Shown: positions 12,154-25,261 of the stretch, in pieces
Numbering within the stretch: position 1 is the first letter of the stretch
Layout: the number at the start of each line of letters is the position of its first letter
Origin: Cristatella mucedo
Taxonomy: Eukaryota; Bryozoa; Phylactolaemata; Cristatellidae
DNA: 64,000 nucleotides
Assembly (NCBI GenBank): GCA_009760855.2
Contig: WPIO01000001.1
Location: 7,880,001-7,944,000, forward strand
Direction: 5' to 3'
Translations under genes and position numbers: made by a program
Notes under the pieces: model-generated
Databases searched by the model: none
Told to the model about the DNA's origin: nothing
The model's input: the letters and a program-made list of their open reading frames with translations, nothing else

Positions 12154-12626
12154 CTCCCTCTCCATGCGTTTGAACATGCATGCAGACGCACACGAAGACA
12201 CAGATGCACACTCATACTCACACTCTGAGACTCAAACATATCGTTGAACGTGGCTCAGGCTTTTGTCTCCCGAAGCCTGGTAGTTGCTACCGACATACAA
12301 CGACGACCACATTAAAACATGACCTGATGATAACATAACTACATTTACACCAAAACTAAAATCCGCCTAGTTCTTGTATACTTCGTCCAACTAAATAATC
12401 CTTTATGAGCTTACGCATGATATAATTCAGCTTGCTATTATCACCAGCTAGTTGACCTCACTATCACTTACCTATACCTTATTTATAGCAAGCAAGAAGT
12501 GCCCAGAATGAGATTTTCTACTCTTAGGCTGTTAAATAAATTGATTATAATTATTATCACTGTTACCATTTTTTACCCCTCCATTCCCAGTCGGTCCACA
12601 CCTGCCATCACACAGTAGGCTATCCC

Positions 12627-12710
12627 AGTAGTGTGGAGGCTGCCCCAGTAGTGTGGAGGCTGCCCCAGTAGTGTGGAAACTGCTGCAGTAGTGTGGAGGC
12701 TATCATTGTA
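12627..12710. repeat. 20-bp tandem repeat, about four copies
   Basis: The unit AGTAGTGTGGAGGCTGCCCC starts at 12627, 12647, 12667 and 12687. The last two copies are diverged. Confidence 0.9.
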
Positions 12711-13374
12711 AATACATGTTGAAAGAGCCACATAGTGCTTCTCTAGTTTCTGATTAGCAACATAACAGTAGCATTCTTGCAAAATTATAATAGATCGATA
12801 CTGACAGGTTAAACGTGAATGGTTAGAGGTAAACTGATGAGCACTTAAAGTATGGCCAACCTCAGGTTTTGGTCTTGGGCCCCATTGCGTCTGTTGTCAA
12901 TGGCATAGTTGTCATATCACACCACCTTTGTCTGAACTTCCCTGGCCCCGAAACAAGCATCAAGTATGCTTCACGATCCTCTCATTGGCCTAATCCTAGC
13001 TTCAATCGCACCAGCTTCACCTCCAAGACCTCATCACTTCTCCAGTAACACTTCCATCACCCATTCCTTGGCTTTCAGTGGTCTTGCCATCATGAGCACT
13101 ACAGATAATGTGATCAGTTTGAATACAACCAAAGTGAAACTCACTTCAAATTCTGTCACCACCTTCATTGACGACTCATCTAAATCTCAGCAAAAGGCAC
13201 ATAAGTTCAGCTTAGCTTGCCCTATAACACTACGAATTTCTCATTTTGTTCGTGCAATCTTTCGAGCTTATGTGTGCATTGTTGAATGCCCATAGTAACC
13301 AGATGACCTAAGCATCGGTAGCCCTGAGTGTCTTTTTGCGTTCTTTTGAATGTTTTTCTAAGCTGAATACCTTG

Positions 13375-13945
13375 CTCAGAATTAACTCCACATCATGCCA
13401 CTTCTCGCCGACCTGCACTGGCTACCAGTCAAGCAACGAATCTTCTCGCTCACTTTTAGGTCACTTCAATCTTTGGCTCCAGCCTATCTCTCAGATCTAC
13501 TCCCCACCAAGCCAAGCATCGTACCACCTGCTTTTCGGAATCCAACAGTTTACCAATACCTTGTAAAAACCTCAAATCCTTTGGAGACCGTGCATGTAGT
13601 TCGTATGCTCCCAAAGCCTGGAGCTCCCTCCCAACATGCGACAAAACATCCCCTGACTGTAGCACATTTAAAAAAAACTTTAAAGACACCGATTTAGGAC
13701 AGCGTTTAGTGGGTCCCTGTGATTCGTCGTTCACCTGCTTATGCATGCTGACACTAACCACATTTGCATGCTGACCCTGAGCATGTCACCCCTAACCATG
13801 TTATTCATGTTTATCAAGCATGATATTACTCACGGTTCAATCGCACTTCCCTTTGCAGCCAATGTAAAGTGCCTAGAAAGAGATTGAGTTCTCTGAGGGC
13901 GCTTTATCAAGCGCATTATTATTATTATTATTATTATTAACTCTT
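13375..13945 (+). mobile_element. LINE family A, 3' third (copy A2)
   Basis: Translation gives MPLLADLHWLPVKQRIFSL, the C-terminal block of a CR1/L2-type reverse transcriptase protein. It is followed by the family A 3' UTR (AGAGATTGAGTTCTCTGAGG) and an (ATT)n tail ending near 13938. Frameshifts are present. Confidence 0.85.
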
Positions 13946-14427
13946 TTATATTGGTCCCCTTGCAATTAGTTGTACAGCATAAAGGATGGGGGTTTGGTTA
14001 TTGGGCTGCAATACTTGTTTATTCCTATTATTACTTTAAATATTATTTATATTAATTCTACTAAGCTTTAGTAAGACTGCTCAAACAAAAAAATTAGCTA
14101 GAATACCTGAAGGTATGACTTCCAGGCAGCAAAAGTAATTGTAATGACCCAAAATAAAATGCTCGTGAAAACATCTCAGGTAAAGAGCCAAAAGATTCAC
14201 TGTGCTTCCAATCAGTCCCTACAAAATCACGGTCCACCTTAGCGATCTTGAAGAAGCATCGAAAAAGACATGGAGGCATGCACGGCAATAGGTATATGTT
14301 CAATTCAGCTTAGTAAGACAAACTTCACCCACTGGCATTCATAGCAAAAAGCCGCCATATCATTCAGACGGTGCAGGAGGACTAAATACTCGATGGTGTT
14401 CTGGTCATTTGTGACAGATGTCCTCAC

Positions 14428-14623
14428 CAGTCAGGGTGATCGAATCTCCTGCTTTTCCAGATGATGGTATGATGGCCGAGACTACCGGTGTACATGCAGT
14501 TGAGTAATTGTAATTCAGTGTTGGGTACAAAATTCCTGCCGAGCGCACTACAATCGGTGCGTTTGTAGTGCTGGCACGAGCCCCGGTAATGCAGGTGATC
14601 TGGCTGAGGGTTGTTCTGATTAC
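14428..14623 (-). CDS. PKHD1L1: PKHD1L1-like exon 31: IPT repeat boundary
   Basis: The exon encodes VIRTTLSQITCITGARAST, then VVSAIIPSSGKAGDSITLTG. It finishes the IPT begun in exon 30 and opens the next. The acceptor is AACGGCTGTAG and the donor ACTG|GTGAGG. A nearer AG was rejected because it would drop the residues between C and ITC. Confidence 0.9.
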
Positions 14624-15005
14624 CTACAGCCGTTATTAAGCACATGTGAAGGCAAGTTGCTTAAAAAGCCCAGATCGACTAAGAGCACTCAGCAAATGTT
14701 GAAACCAAAACAGCTAACTTTGCAACAGACAGCACACGCTAATTGTGCAATCATTACTTGTTCTGACCACACCAGCACGTGTACACTTCGCTGGGTTGTA
14801 CCATTTCGACCACCTAAACAAGCTGCATGCTGTAAATGCTCATGACGAGCTCAATTTAGATAAATCACTAAAAAGCCTCCAGTTGCTAAAACCTGCCAAT
14901 GGAATCGGTTTTCTTTGCCAGGAACACTTGCAAATCCGTGCAACAGTGAAATCTGAAAACGATCAGCACACAGAGTAGCTTAGACGATATGACAGATTAA
15001 CTTAC

Positions 15006-15163
15006 ATTACACGGTGTCCCTCCCACTGTTACAGACGTGGACCCCGCGACAAAGCCACTTCCAGCTAGCATGAGCATCGTCCCTCCGACGGTACTGCCAC
15101 ACCGTATGCTGACGCTGGTGAGCACTGCATCGCTTGCCACAGACACAGACCCGGTTGCATAGC
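15006..15163 (-). CDS. PKHD1L1: PKHD1L1-like exon 30: IPT repeat
   Basis: The exon encodes YATGSVSVASDAVLTSVSI, then STVGGTMLMLAGSGF and TSVTVGGTPCN. It is a clear IPT with the GSTVGGT-x-L-x-L-x-GSGF opening. The acceptor is TCTATCACTGTAG and the donor TAAT|GTAAGT (phase 0). It ends between the PC and the ITC strands. Confidence 0.92.
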
Positions 15164-15335
15164 CTACAGTGATAGAATCAGGGTGGGGATTTGGTAAGCA
15201 AAAGAAAGTCTCCTGCATTTGTGACAGCTGGGCTCAAACACCGAATCATCCTCGACCAAGACAAGACAGCAAGCCCCTGAAAATACTAAGCAGCAAGCCC
15301 TGAAGCAAAGACACGGCTCAGCATTGGACGGCTAC

Positions 15336-15522
15336 CTTTCGGCAACACTTGAACGATCACACTAGCTTTTCCGACAGGAATGAGGCCGACCATACAATTG
15401 ATTGATCCGTCAGAGACCGAAGTGATTGGACAATTTACACCTCCAACTGTGACTAGGACGTCGCTTGCTTTCGTTCCAAAGAGTGTTCCGTTAATTGTCA
15501 ACTTTGTCAAGTTTCCCGAGAC
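15336..15522 (-). CDS. PKHD1L1: PKHD1L1-like exon 29: IPT repeat
   Basis: The exon encodes VSGNLTKLTINGTLFG, LVTVGGVNCPITSVSDGS and LIPVGKASVIVQVLPKG. It is a complete IPT core lacking the usual GG opening, as at the matching repeat in PKHD1L1 (G-SV-KV-LIEG). The acceptor is CTTTACTATCCAG and the donor AAAG|GTAGCC. Confidence 0.92.
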
Positions 15523-15655
15523 CTGGATAGTAAAGGGAAAGAGAATGTGCAGTGACAGGCAACGATAACAGCCTCATCTAAGTAGATACATGCAGCTGAA
15601 GCAGCAGCTGGGGCAGAGGCTGATGCTGTTGTCACATGGCTTGCAGTGCACTTAC

Positions 15656-15900
15656 ATGCAATGGCGTGGCAACTGTCACCGTCGGAGTATTGCCAAGCAG
15701 GTAGGAGTACTTGCAGCCACTGTTACACAAATTTGTGGCAACCGCTAGACCGTTCACGGAGTTGGTGGTTGCAACACTGATGCTTCCACTCCAGGGCTGT
15801 GAGGCAGATGTGACACAAGTTGCGGTGTTGTATGTGTTATTCATGCTGGTACATGTGACAGCTCCCAGTATGACTTGCACCGGTCCGCTGAAGCCGCCCC
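15656..15900 (-). CDS. PKHD1L1: PKHD1L1-like exon 28: IPT repeat
   Basis: The exon encodes GGFSGPVQVILGAVTC, TATCVTSASQPWSGSISVA and LCNSGCKYSYLL, then TPTVTVATPLH. The CNSGCKYSYL piece corresponds to the C-x-G-x-C-TFSYL of fibrocystin-L. The acceptor is GCCATTCGCAG and the donor GCAT|GTAAGT (phase 0). Confidence 0.92.
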
Positions 15901-16904
15901 CTGCGAATGGCATGCTATTATAGCTTGCCATTCTGCTTGTGCTACAGCTTCGGCAGGAGCTGCTAGAGACTGCTCGGAGTGCATCCTGCAGGCTTAAAGT
16001 TAACTACCCGAGAGCCAAATGCCTGCAGTTTGCAGCTCGATCGAGCCGCTTAGAGTAGACACGATGAATGGCAATTACAGGTGTGCAAATGGGAATGCTT
16101 GTGCGAGTGTGAGAGTGAGTGCGTGCGACTTAGTACACACTCTGACAAGGTAATGACTAGAATTCGCTGGTAGCCTTGTCCCAAAGCTGTGAGCAATAGA
16201 TGTTGCATGCTTTTAGTTGCATTGGATAACTAACATCAAGCAAATTAAACATGCTAGCAATAATAACGATGGGCGGCATGTTCCTATCATGTTCACAGCA
16301 AGTGGGCATCGCCCCAAAAGCCGGTGGCAATCCCATGCTGAACTTGTAACCATCCTCTAAACGTGTGATGGCTGTCTATCATAACCTAGTAGGTGGGCAG
16401 ACACCAGCAAACATGCTTAGTACACTGGCAGTAACTGTGCCTATACTAACTAATCTGTAACATAATCAGAGAACTCCAGTTTCTACTCAGTGCAATGAGC
16501 TCACAAACGAATCACAATTGGCAAGCTGGAAATCAGAAAAAGCCAGCAGGACAGCAGGATAAACTGTGGGCATGCCATCGCCATCACGTGGTTCCGCTCC
16601 CAGCCGACGTTCCATCCGTCTGCCTAGGGCTCCTTATTGGCATGTAACGTGTTCCTTGCCGGGCAATTCACTTTTTGCTCGGGTGTCGGCCTGTACTCAC
16701 GCTATCCACTCTCTTCTCTCTTATCACCACGTGCTCCGGAGCAGCATGCAAGAGGGCCAGGACACCAGTATATATGCTCGTTCGCTTGCATTGCTTGCGC
16801 ATGATACAATACAGCCGTCGTAGACAAAGCAAAAACTTGTTTGAGGGGGCCTCGGTCTTGGTCACACTGTAATCACAGGCTCGAGCCCCTACAAAACCAC
16901 CTAC
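15901..16904. other. Intron between exons 27 and 28, nothing recognised
   Basis: No repeat, RNA gene or extra exon was recognised on either strand. Confidence 0.5.
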
Positions 16905-17141
16905 CAACAATGGTGAGCGTCTGCCCGCCTCCAACCGACCCAGCAGAAGGAGAGACCGAGTTGACCCAGGGCTGAAGAACGAACGAAATGTCACTACCAG
17001 TGCTGCTCGAAATCAGGGCGTTGCCGATATTGTTCACCATCAACTGCACCGGCAACTGCATTGCAGGCTGGAGAGAATTCTGAGGGTTGACAGTGCAGGT
17101 TATCACCGTCTTGCTACAGCTGTTCACCATGCAAGGCACAC
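16905..17141 (-). CDS. PKHD1L1: PKHD1L1-like exon 27: IPT repeat boundary
   Basis: The exon encodes VPCMVNSCSKTVITCTVNP and QLPVQLMVNNIGNAL, then VNSVSPSAGSVGGGQTLTIV. Joining exon 26 gives VGG-VPC, a regular IPT. The acceptor is CGTTTGGTTAG and the donor GTTG|GTAGGT. PKHD1L1 has similar wording (ITC-x-x-DPQNS...N-LG-A). Confidence 0.92.
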
Positions 17142-18279
17142 CTAACCAAACGATAAAATAGCTTCACGAGTATCAATCATAAGCAATCAAGCTGACAGCC
17201 AAAGGTGCAAGGTTCCTGCAAGCACTTCCGATTTACAAACATCGATCAAATGTACATGATGCTAGGCATTCGTTTACGAGCGAATGACTACCCACTGGAT
17301 GCATTTCCGGTGACAGCATGGCAGTAGGGCATGCCACCACAGCTGCCTGCTAGGTGGAGGCAGGGCAAACTGCATTCACCAGAGCACACTTATGTATACA
17401 TCCTAGTACTCGGTAGTCAGAAATAATCCCTCATAGGAAATATGCGAATGAAACCAGTACACATTGAAGTCTTCAAGTACATATTATATTTAGGAAAAAG
17501 GCTCCCAGCAATTCTTAGACCACTTTTGCTAAAAGCCAAGTAGCCTCACAGACTCTAGTATTTCAACTGTAAACTAGCTGCACCCATTGTGTCTGGCTGA
17601 CTTTGCAGCAATCCGAGGTCACGGTCATCATTAACAGTCACACGAAATGCAAGTAGCTTGTTGGTTCGGCCACAATTAGCTATAGGGTACTGTGAGAAGA
17701 TTGAGTAAAGAGGGTTCCTAAAATGAACTCAAGGTAAGCTCTACTAGCAAAGTAGGCGTTCTCTATACCCAGCCCTGCTATGCTGACCAAACGTTCGGGA
17801 CTTCGTGCTTATTTTCAACATGCATTTTCTGCAGAGGGACCTTTGAGGCATTTACTGCACTTCCAGCAAGCAATAAATGACTGCCTCCTACAGCACTAGA
17901 AACCACGACTAGGGGCTATTAATCATTAGCTAAGATTCAGATGACACATTCAGGCAGTTGCAACTGGTAATAGATCGCCTGATACGTTCGAAGTGGAGCA
18001 TCCACCTTGTATTTTTATTACTGCCACCTATGAACGTTTAGCAGCTCTCATAAACAAGTGACCATCGGTCAGAGGTCAGAAAATGGCACTAAAACCTTTA
18101 TAGGCAGTCAATCGAAGTTTGATGCATCGAATGCATTGATGCAGCCCAAAACTTTACAAATAAATGTAGTTACTAAAACCCTTTGATGACACGTATGTAT
18201 GCATAAGCCAAAGCCTCTGGGCAGCCAGAATATATTTGCTAGCCTCCCTTATCTGCTCTTCAAGATTAAGGTTGAAACC

Positions 18280-19530
18280 GATCCCCATTTCACAAGCAAA
18301 GGACCATGGACAACTATCGTCCGTGGAACCACTGAAGTTTGGGGTACCCCCGGGCTCTCTGCATGGTCCGGTTCTTTTCATGGTTTACACTCTCTGTCTT
18401 GCCAATTTGATAGCCAGGCACAATTTTGGCTTTCACTTCTATATAGATGACACTCACTAGTACCATTAAATCGATCCCTACCACCAATATTTCGAACCTG
18501 TCAACTCCCTTGCTGCATGCACTGACGACAGCCACACATGGATGGCAGCAAATTTTCTTAAATGGAATAATGATAAAACCAGCTTGCTAGTTATGGGCAA
18601 ACCAAAAGTGATTCAGTAATGGAAAACCTAAGGCTCAAAATCGTCTCTGCCAGCCAATGTCTTGTTGAATCTGCACGAAATCTGGGTGTCCAGACCGTAG
18701 TGACATTTCATCAGATCAGCACAGCAGTCAAGTCTGCCTACTTTCAGCAACACACAATTGCTAAAAATCGGGCTCGTTTAGATAGGGATACTACATCTAA
18801 ATTGGTTCAAGCATTTGTAACATCCTGTCTCGACTTCTGTAACTCACTGCTTACTGGTCTGTCGGCCTGTGCAATCAGGTACTTACAGCTGGTACAAAAC
18901 TCTGCAGCTAAGCTTGTCTGTCGTGATCGTTGCAGCTGCCACATCGCGCCACTTCTACCTGACCTGCCCTGGCTCCGAGTCGAGCAAGGACTGTGCATCG
19001 ACTTTGAGGCTCTGCCATTCACGTTTAGGTTCCTTCAGTCTTTGGCTTCAGCCAAAACTTCAGCTCAACAGACCTACTCTCACACCAGGCTAGGCAACGT
19101 ACCACCTGCTTTTCTGAATCCAATCGTTTGGCTACACCTCATACGAACCTCAAATTCTATGGCGACTATGCCTTCAGTTCTTATGCTCCCAAAGCCTGGA
19201 ATTCACTACCGACTGTCTTCATTACATAACCTGACTTCGACATTTAAAAAAACTGATACATCTATTTATTACAGCATTTAGTGGGTCAATGTGATTCATG
19301 CTTTGTGCTTATGCATGCTGACAGTGTGCATGCTAACTCAGTGCATGCTGGCACTGACCATATTTGCAGCTGACCCTGTGCAGGTGACCTAAAATCTTAT
19401 TAAGTGTGTTGCCATTGAGCATGCTACTGTTAGCCATTCTACCATGCTTCCTTTTCAGTATATGTAAACTATCCAGAAAGAGATTGAGCTCTCTCGGGGT
19501 GCTATACAAATGTATTATTCTTATTATTTC
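18280..19530 (+). mobile_element. LINE family A, longest plus-strand copy (A3)
   Basis: Contains a degraded RT palm (GVPPGSLHGPVLFMVYTL and NFGFHFYIDDTH, where the usual YADD has become YIDD), then LVQAFVTSCLDFCNSLLTGL and the LLPDLPWL block. It ends with the family A tail near 19525. It is 5' truncated and has several frameshifts, so it is inactive. Confidence 0.88.
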
Positions 19531-21009
19531 CCAACCTGCCCAAAACTCCCAGTCTCTAAAAGGGCTCACTGAAAAAATTCATCTCTAGATCAACTCGGTA
19601 TTTGGCAAAGTAATATAGGAAAACCAAGGTTTTATTAAATTTAAGTTCGAACATGATAGTCGGATTCAAGGACATCAATATCCAATACAGAAGGCCCTAT
19701 ATTCTGAGGTCCGACAATAAAGTTGACCCCATATCCCTTACACAGATTTCACAGCTCAGTACTAATCTCAAAAAGTACTGCTTTTGATGATCTTAAATTT
19801 TTGATAAACTTCAAAGGAAAAGAATGAGATCTGGAATTTATTTTTTTGGCTGTTTTGATAAATCATTACAGGTTAGCTTCATTTTACATTAAACCAATAA
19901 GAACAAATAATTTGCTATTCTAGCATAACAGTGCCTATCAGCAGCTTCGATATCTACAAATCTCGTTATGCACAAATGTCGAGAAATTACTGACGATTAT
20001 CCCAACAATCGAATCACTACTGAGGTTACCTTTCAAGAGACAAACATGTTATACATGAGATCTGATGCTTTGGCGATTTCCACATAAAAAGAAAGCATTT
20101 AAAAAATTATTCGGCAAAGCATGCCTAGCCCAGAAGATAGCCAGAAGCAATGTGTATACACCAACTTGCTGACCCTTTGGTACATTGAGGAATATGCTTG
20201 CAGCTTGTTGATGCTCATGCTTGCGACTTTGAAACAGTTTCATTCAGAGTGCAGCTTCGTACCTTGTGAATTAAATGACTTGGCCAATACAGATCAACGT
20301 CAAATTTCAAATGTGAGTTGAGCTTTGCTTGCACACAACTGCAGGAATTTATTTCTAATATCAGTTGGGCAAGTTTCTATTCTAGTTTAGGACTGCAGAT
20401 GATATAATTTAAGGACGTTAGATGACATTGACTTCTGAGTAAGGCATAGTTTGACAAACCTTTTTTTAATTCTTTCCTTTTATGTGGAAATCAGGAGACT
20501 TCAAGTCCTTTTCCAAACATTTGAGTCGTTGGAAACTTGCTCCTATAAATACTTTAACTGTTGGACCTATTATCTCAAGTAATTTCTTGACATTGCCCTT
20601 AACTCAGTTATTGATAGATGCAGTCGTAATGTGATAATGATAAAGCTGAATCGTGCATGAACAAGTGTACGAGAGGAGGGCCGATGATGCTAGCAGGCCA
20701 TGGGCAATGTAGATGCCACTTTAGTATGGACCATGTCAAAAATGTACACATTGACTTCTCTTAAAAAACCTACCTCTGTGAAAGCTCTTAGTTTATGAGG
20801 TAGCTGCACATTGAGGAAACACCCAACATTTAAACAAGAACAGCTGGTGTTGACTCTGGTGCCCCAACCAGGTAATAAATTGAACTGACGCAGGCAAGTT
20901 AGTATATTAAGGCAAGATGTACAGAATGCAGACTGGTAGGGGAAATAGCATAATTACTTGTAGTTGCAATATCATTGATATGCAGACAATATATGACCAT
21001 ATTTAGCAC

Positions 21010-21865
21010 AAATACATTCATCACAAAGTGGCAGCACTGACCAGTAAATTATTCTATCAGCTCCACAGTCAAGTCTGCCAACTTCAGCTACATTACATTG
21101 GTAAAATTATGGCTTGTTTAGACAGGAATACCACATCTAAATTGGTCATTGAGTTTGCGATATACCATCTTGACTTCTGTAGCTCACTGCTTGCTGGCCT
21201 ACCGGCCTCTGCACTCAAAGTCTCACGGCTGGTGCAAAACTCTGTAGCTAGGCTTGTCTGTCGCGAGCATCGTGGCAGCCACATCACACCACTTCTAGCT
21301 GAGCTGCACTAGTTCCCAGTAAGGTAACGAATCGTCGTCAAGGTTTTGTCATTCACTTTCACGTTCCTTCATTCTTTGGCTCCAGCCTGCCTATCAGATC
21401 TACCCCCACCAGGCAAAGCATCGTAACACCTGCTTTTCGGAATCTAACTGTTTACCCATACCTAGTACAAATCTCAAATCCTGTGGAGACCGTGCCTTTA
21501 GTTCGCATGTTCCCAAAGCTTAGAACTCACTCCAGACTTGCTTCACGACATCTCCTGACTTTCCATATTTATAAATAAACTCAAGCACATCTATTCAGGA
21601 CAGCATTTAGCGAGTCCCTGTGATTCGTCCTATATGTGCTTATGCAAACTGATACTCTCGATGCTGCCACTAACCAAACTTGCATGCTGACCCTGTGTAT
21701 GTCACTCCTAACCATGTTATTCCTGGTGTTTATTGAGCATGCTACCACAAACCATTCGATTTTGCTTCCTTTGTAGCAAATGTAAAGTGCAGCCCTACAA
21801 GAAAGAGATTGAGTTCTCTGGGGCACTAAGTCAAATGCATTATTATTATTATTATTATTATTAAA
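21010..21865 (+). mobile_element. LINE family A (copy A4)
   Basis: Begins in the LDRNTTSKLVIEFA region and continues through SSLLAGLPASAL and HITPLLAELH into the 3' UTR and an (ATT)n tail at 21838-21863. An in-frame stop after AELH and further shifts make it a pseudogene. Confidence 0.85.
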
Positions 21866-22542
21866 CTGCAGTGACCCATATACAAAGACTTATTTGCAGC
21901 CATAAACCACACATAGGTCTTGCACCATCAGCTTCCACAAATTCAGCTTGCTATAACATGCCGGCTAGGGTAACCACACTTTCACAATTGAAATGTAAAG
22001 GATATATCAGGCGTACCTTAATAAACTATATGATTATTTTTAGAGCTATATTTCACGGCCACATTTATATTGCTTCCAAGTCATAATCATCCACCAAAAG
22101 CAATTGCATGGAAACATCAATTGTGTGAAAGCTGAAGATTATCATGACAATTATCTGAAAATGAAAATGATCTGCAGTCCTGGCTAGCTAGGCCGACCAA
22201 CAAGAGACTATCGGCATTATTTAAGTTCTTCAGAGTAGGGAGTGTGAATTTTCCTCTGACAACACTACAAGATACAAAGACTATCCACAGATTTGAGTAG
22301 CAAACATTGAGAATACAGTAGGATACGATCAATTCCTAATGAAAGTGCCATCAGCTAAGCATATAAGCTTTTGGTGTGCCAGCTCTACTCAAGTTTTGAC
22401 ACGTGTATCCTCAAATTGTTCTTAGCTGAAACTGAGGAGGCGGTTTCTTGCTATATCTCTTTTGTATATTTGCAAGAGCTCAAGACTTTTTATGATGGCG
22501 TGATGCAGCTAACACAGACCGAAAGTGGCAGCGCAGGATTTG

Positions 22543-23940
22543 GTAATGTAATGTAATGTATCTCCGTCAGTAACTCCAAAAAGTCATAAAGACCATGTGG
22601 GTGTTACGCAGGAGAGTTTTGTATAGTGCACTCACAGCCTAGGCGGCTTCCGGTACGCATTCGGTAGCCAACAGACTTCGTCTCACACAACAAAGAGAAA
22701 GTGGGAAGCTTAGCAGAGTTAAGAGAGCAGTTGAGGTAGTGAGTAGCCAAGAAGTAGCAGTTCAGGACCGCTGAAAAAGATGTGCCATAGTCGGCAGTTG
22801 GAGAGTCGATGTCATTGCGTAAGAATTGTGGAAGCAAGTTCCACAGTCTAGGACCTGCAGAGCTATAGCTTCTATCGCCAACTGTCTTTAAGCTGAGGAA
22901 TGGCACAGCTAATTTATTGTCCACACAGGACCTGAGGTCACGAACAGGCTGAAACTGATGCAGCAGGTCAGCTAGGTACGAAAGAGCCAAGCCGTGGTGG
23001 GCCCTGTGGGTCAGCGTAAGAACTTTGCTCTGTATCCTTTGCTGAACCGGCAACCATCCTAGCTCTTCCAGCAAAGGTGACACGTGCTCAAACCGCTGGG
23101 ACTTGAAGACCAGCCTTGCAGCCATATTCATAATCCGCTGTAGTGGCATAATAGCTTTCTTTGGTAGCCCAGCCAAAAGGGAATTACAATAATCAAGCCG
23201 AGACAGAACTAAAGAGCTAGTTAAATTTTTTACAAGCCACTGTGGGAGACAGCTTCTAATCTTGGATAGGGATCGGATGTGATGGCTAGCTGTGGAGGCA
23301 GTCTTCTGAATGAAGCTTTTGAAATTGAGGCAGCTGTCGAACACGACACCTAGATTATGAGCACGTGGTGACGGTCGCACAATAGCATCACCGATTAGAA
23401 CAGCAAAGCCTTTTAATCCAGCCACACGCTTAGGGTGTCCTATGAGAAGCAGTTCGGTTTTATCGTCATTTAATTTCAGGAAGTTTTCCGACATCCAGGA
23501 TCGAATATCGGCTAGGCAAGCATTCAGCTTCTCAGTTGCTGCAGCAGATTCCGACGGTTTAAATGACAAATACAACTGAGTATCGTCAGCATAGAAGTGA
23601 TATCCTATTCCATGGGCCTTAATCACTTTTCCCAGAGGTTGCGTATAAATGGAGAACAGCAAGGGTCCAAGTACAGACCCTTGAGGGACTCCACAGGTGA
23701 CCCTTCTCATGTCTGAGACCTGACCCCCACACGACACGGATTGAACACGATCAGACAAGTATGATTTAAACCACGCCAGTGCTTCGTCTGCCAGACCGAT
23801 CGTTGTTCTCAGTCGTTCAAGCAGAACTTCGTGATCAATGGTGTCAAGGCAGCAGACAGATTTAGCAGAGCTAGGGCAGTGACATTCCCGTCGTCGTTGC
23901 TACGTAGGCGATCAGCACGAGAAAGTCCACACCACATGCC
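22543..23940 (-). mobile_element. LINE family B, best-preserved copy (B3)
   Basis: A minus-strand frame of 384 codons (23758-22604) holds GVPQGSVLGPLLFSIYTQPL, YHFYADDTQLYLSF (intact YADD catalytic motif), LDYCNSLLAGLPKKAIMPL and ELGWLPVQQRIQSK. Just upstream, the LNLSAA...DTIDHEVLL motif is in another frame owing to a one-base loss in a TTT run. The 3' end is an ATTAC repeat at 22543. The copy is 5' truncated, with no endonuclease or ORF1. It lies in the 7.1-kb intron before exon 27. Confidence 0.92.
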
Positions 23941-24242
23941 TGTATTGTACATTCCCATTCAAGCGTTCTCTGCTCCCTTACAATAGGAGAGGTATAGAGA
24001 GAGGTATACAATAGTGAGGTGATCACCTTACCAACTTACCCCATTTCAACCAAGTACCAAAAGAATATAGGCTGAGCAGCCACAGACTCCGACTATACAT
24101 TACAAACCCCAGCTCATCTACCAGCTTGCTGTTATAGACCCAGATAGGCACAGAGACATGCAGTATGCACCTGGATACACTCAGCTGATGCCAGAATGGC
24201 CAACGCTGGGGAATCTACAGTGGTGCCCATCGGCTGGCTTAC

Positions 24243-24443
24243 CTCCAACTGTTACAATGTTGTTGCAGCATTGCTGGCTGAATCCAAATCCTGTCAAGGT
24301 GATCATGGTGAAACCGGGTCCAGTATTCGGAGAAACAGATGTAACCGTAGGGGGCGGGCAGAGACTATAATCACTCGAGCCGGTTGCTGTTTGGCTGCCG
24401 ATGTTGCAAACTGCCTGAGCGGGCATGCATCCAGAAGCTTGGC
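24243..24443 (-). CDS. PKHD1L1: PKHD1L1-like exon 26: IPT repeat
   Basis: The exon encodes ASGCMPAQAVCNIG, then PTVTSVSPNTGPGFTMITL, TGFGFSQQ and CCNNIVTVGG. It ends inside the VGG turn (donor GGAG|GTAAGC). The acceptor is CTGATTGTAG, chosen because it keeps phase with exon 25. The next intron is 7.1 kb and is the one most loaded with LINEs. Confidence 0.9.
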
Positions 24444-24590
24444 CTACAATCAGCCAGCAATCACATTGATTAGCTGTCTTCCCACAGGGCTGTGGTCAAT
24501 AGGCTGCCGTGCTGTGGTTTGGTCAAAGGCAAAGATTGGGCAAATGCTTGGGGGGCTGGCTGGGGTAGAGAGAGCTGGCTTCAGGCTTAC

Positions 24591-24791
24591 GTCGGTGGAT
24601 GTCTCTCTTCTGTCTGGCCGACAGTGCAACCACTGCTCCATATCCAGCAACGGTCACCCTGATGCCAGCCAAACTACTTGGCCTTGCCATCACGGTCACC
24701 GATCCGACCATGTTGACATTGCAATAGGCATCCACACAGAGGCTGGCATAGTAGTAGATGCCCGGCTGTGTGAAGCAGTAGGCAAACGAAC
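24591..24791 (-). CDS. PKHD1L1: PKHD1L1-like exon 25: cupredoxin-like segment, end
   Basis: The exon encodes GSFAYCFTQPGIYYYAS (Gly shared with exon 24), DAYCNVNMVGSVTVMARP and RDIHRR. The GSF-x-x-x-FT-x-PG-x-YYYSSG-x-VD signature is highly specific to this protein family. The acceptor is ATGTCATTTCAG and the donor CGAC|GTAAGC. Confidence 0.92.
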
Positions 24792-25082
24792 CTGAAATGA
24801 CATAAGATGCATTATGGCAATGGCTATTCCCCCAGGCCATGCAACTTAACTTGGGAAGCTGAAGCCTGCTGGTGCACCTGACTCTACTGTGCTGTGCAAG
24901 ACGATTGCAATAGCTGTGGGAAATCGATGACAACTGAGATGAGGTATTCAAACCTCCAAGACACCTAGACCACCACGAAAAGCTAGATTCAGCTGCTTCT
25001 CATGCAAACTAGACAGACTAACAAGTTCAAGTGCAAGCAGCAATAACAGATCCAGGCAATAACAGGCCAGCAGACTGCCCCA

Positions 25083-25110
25083 GTGTGTGTGTGTGTGTGC
25101 TGGTGTGTAT
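25083..25110. repeat. Short (GT)n repeat
   Basis: A TGTGTG run about 18 bp long plus an imperfect extension. Confidence 0.85.
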
Positions 25111-25261
25111 GTGTGCCTGCATGTGAAACTGATTCATACATGGAGCACATGTCACAAAAAAGCAATCCTTTATTGCATGATGGCTTTAACTTTGCTACTA
25201 GGCTGTCCAGCAGTAAGATGCTTTCAATTACCAATTCAGGTTGTGGGCATTTATTAATGCC

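Noticed and set aside
17290..17370. Short open stretch near a GTAGTC, possible exon before exon 27
   Set aside because: Exon 26 joins exon 27 directly and gives the expected VGG-VPC motif.
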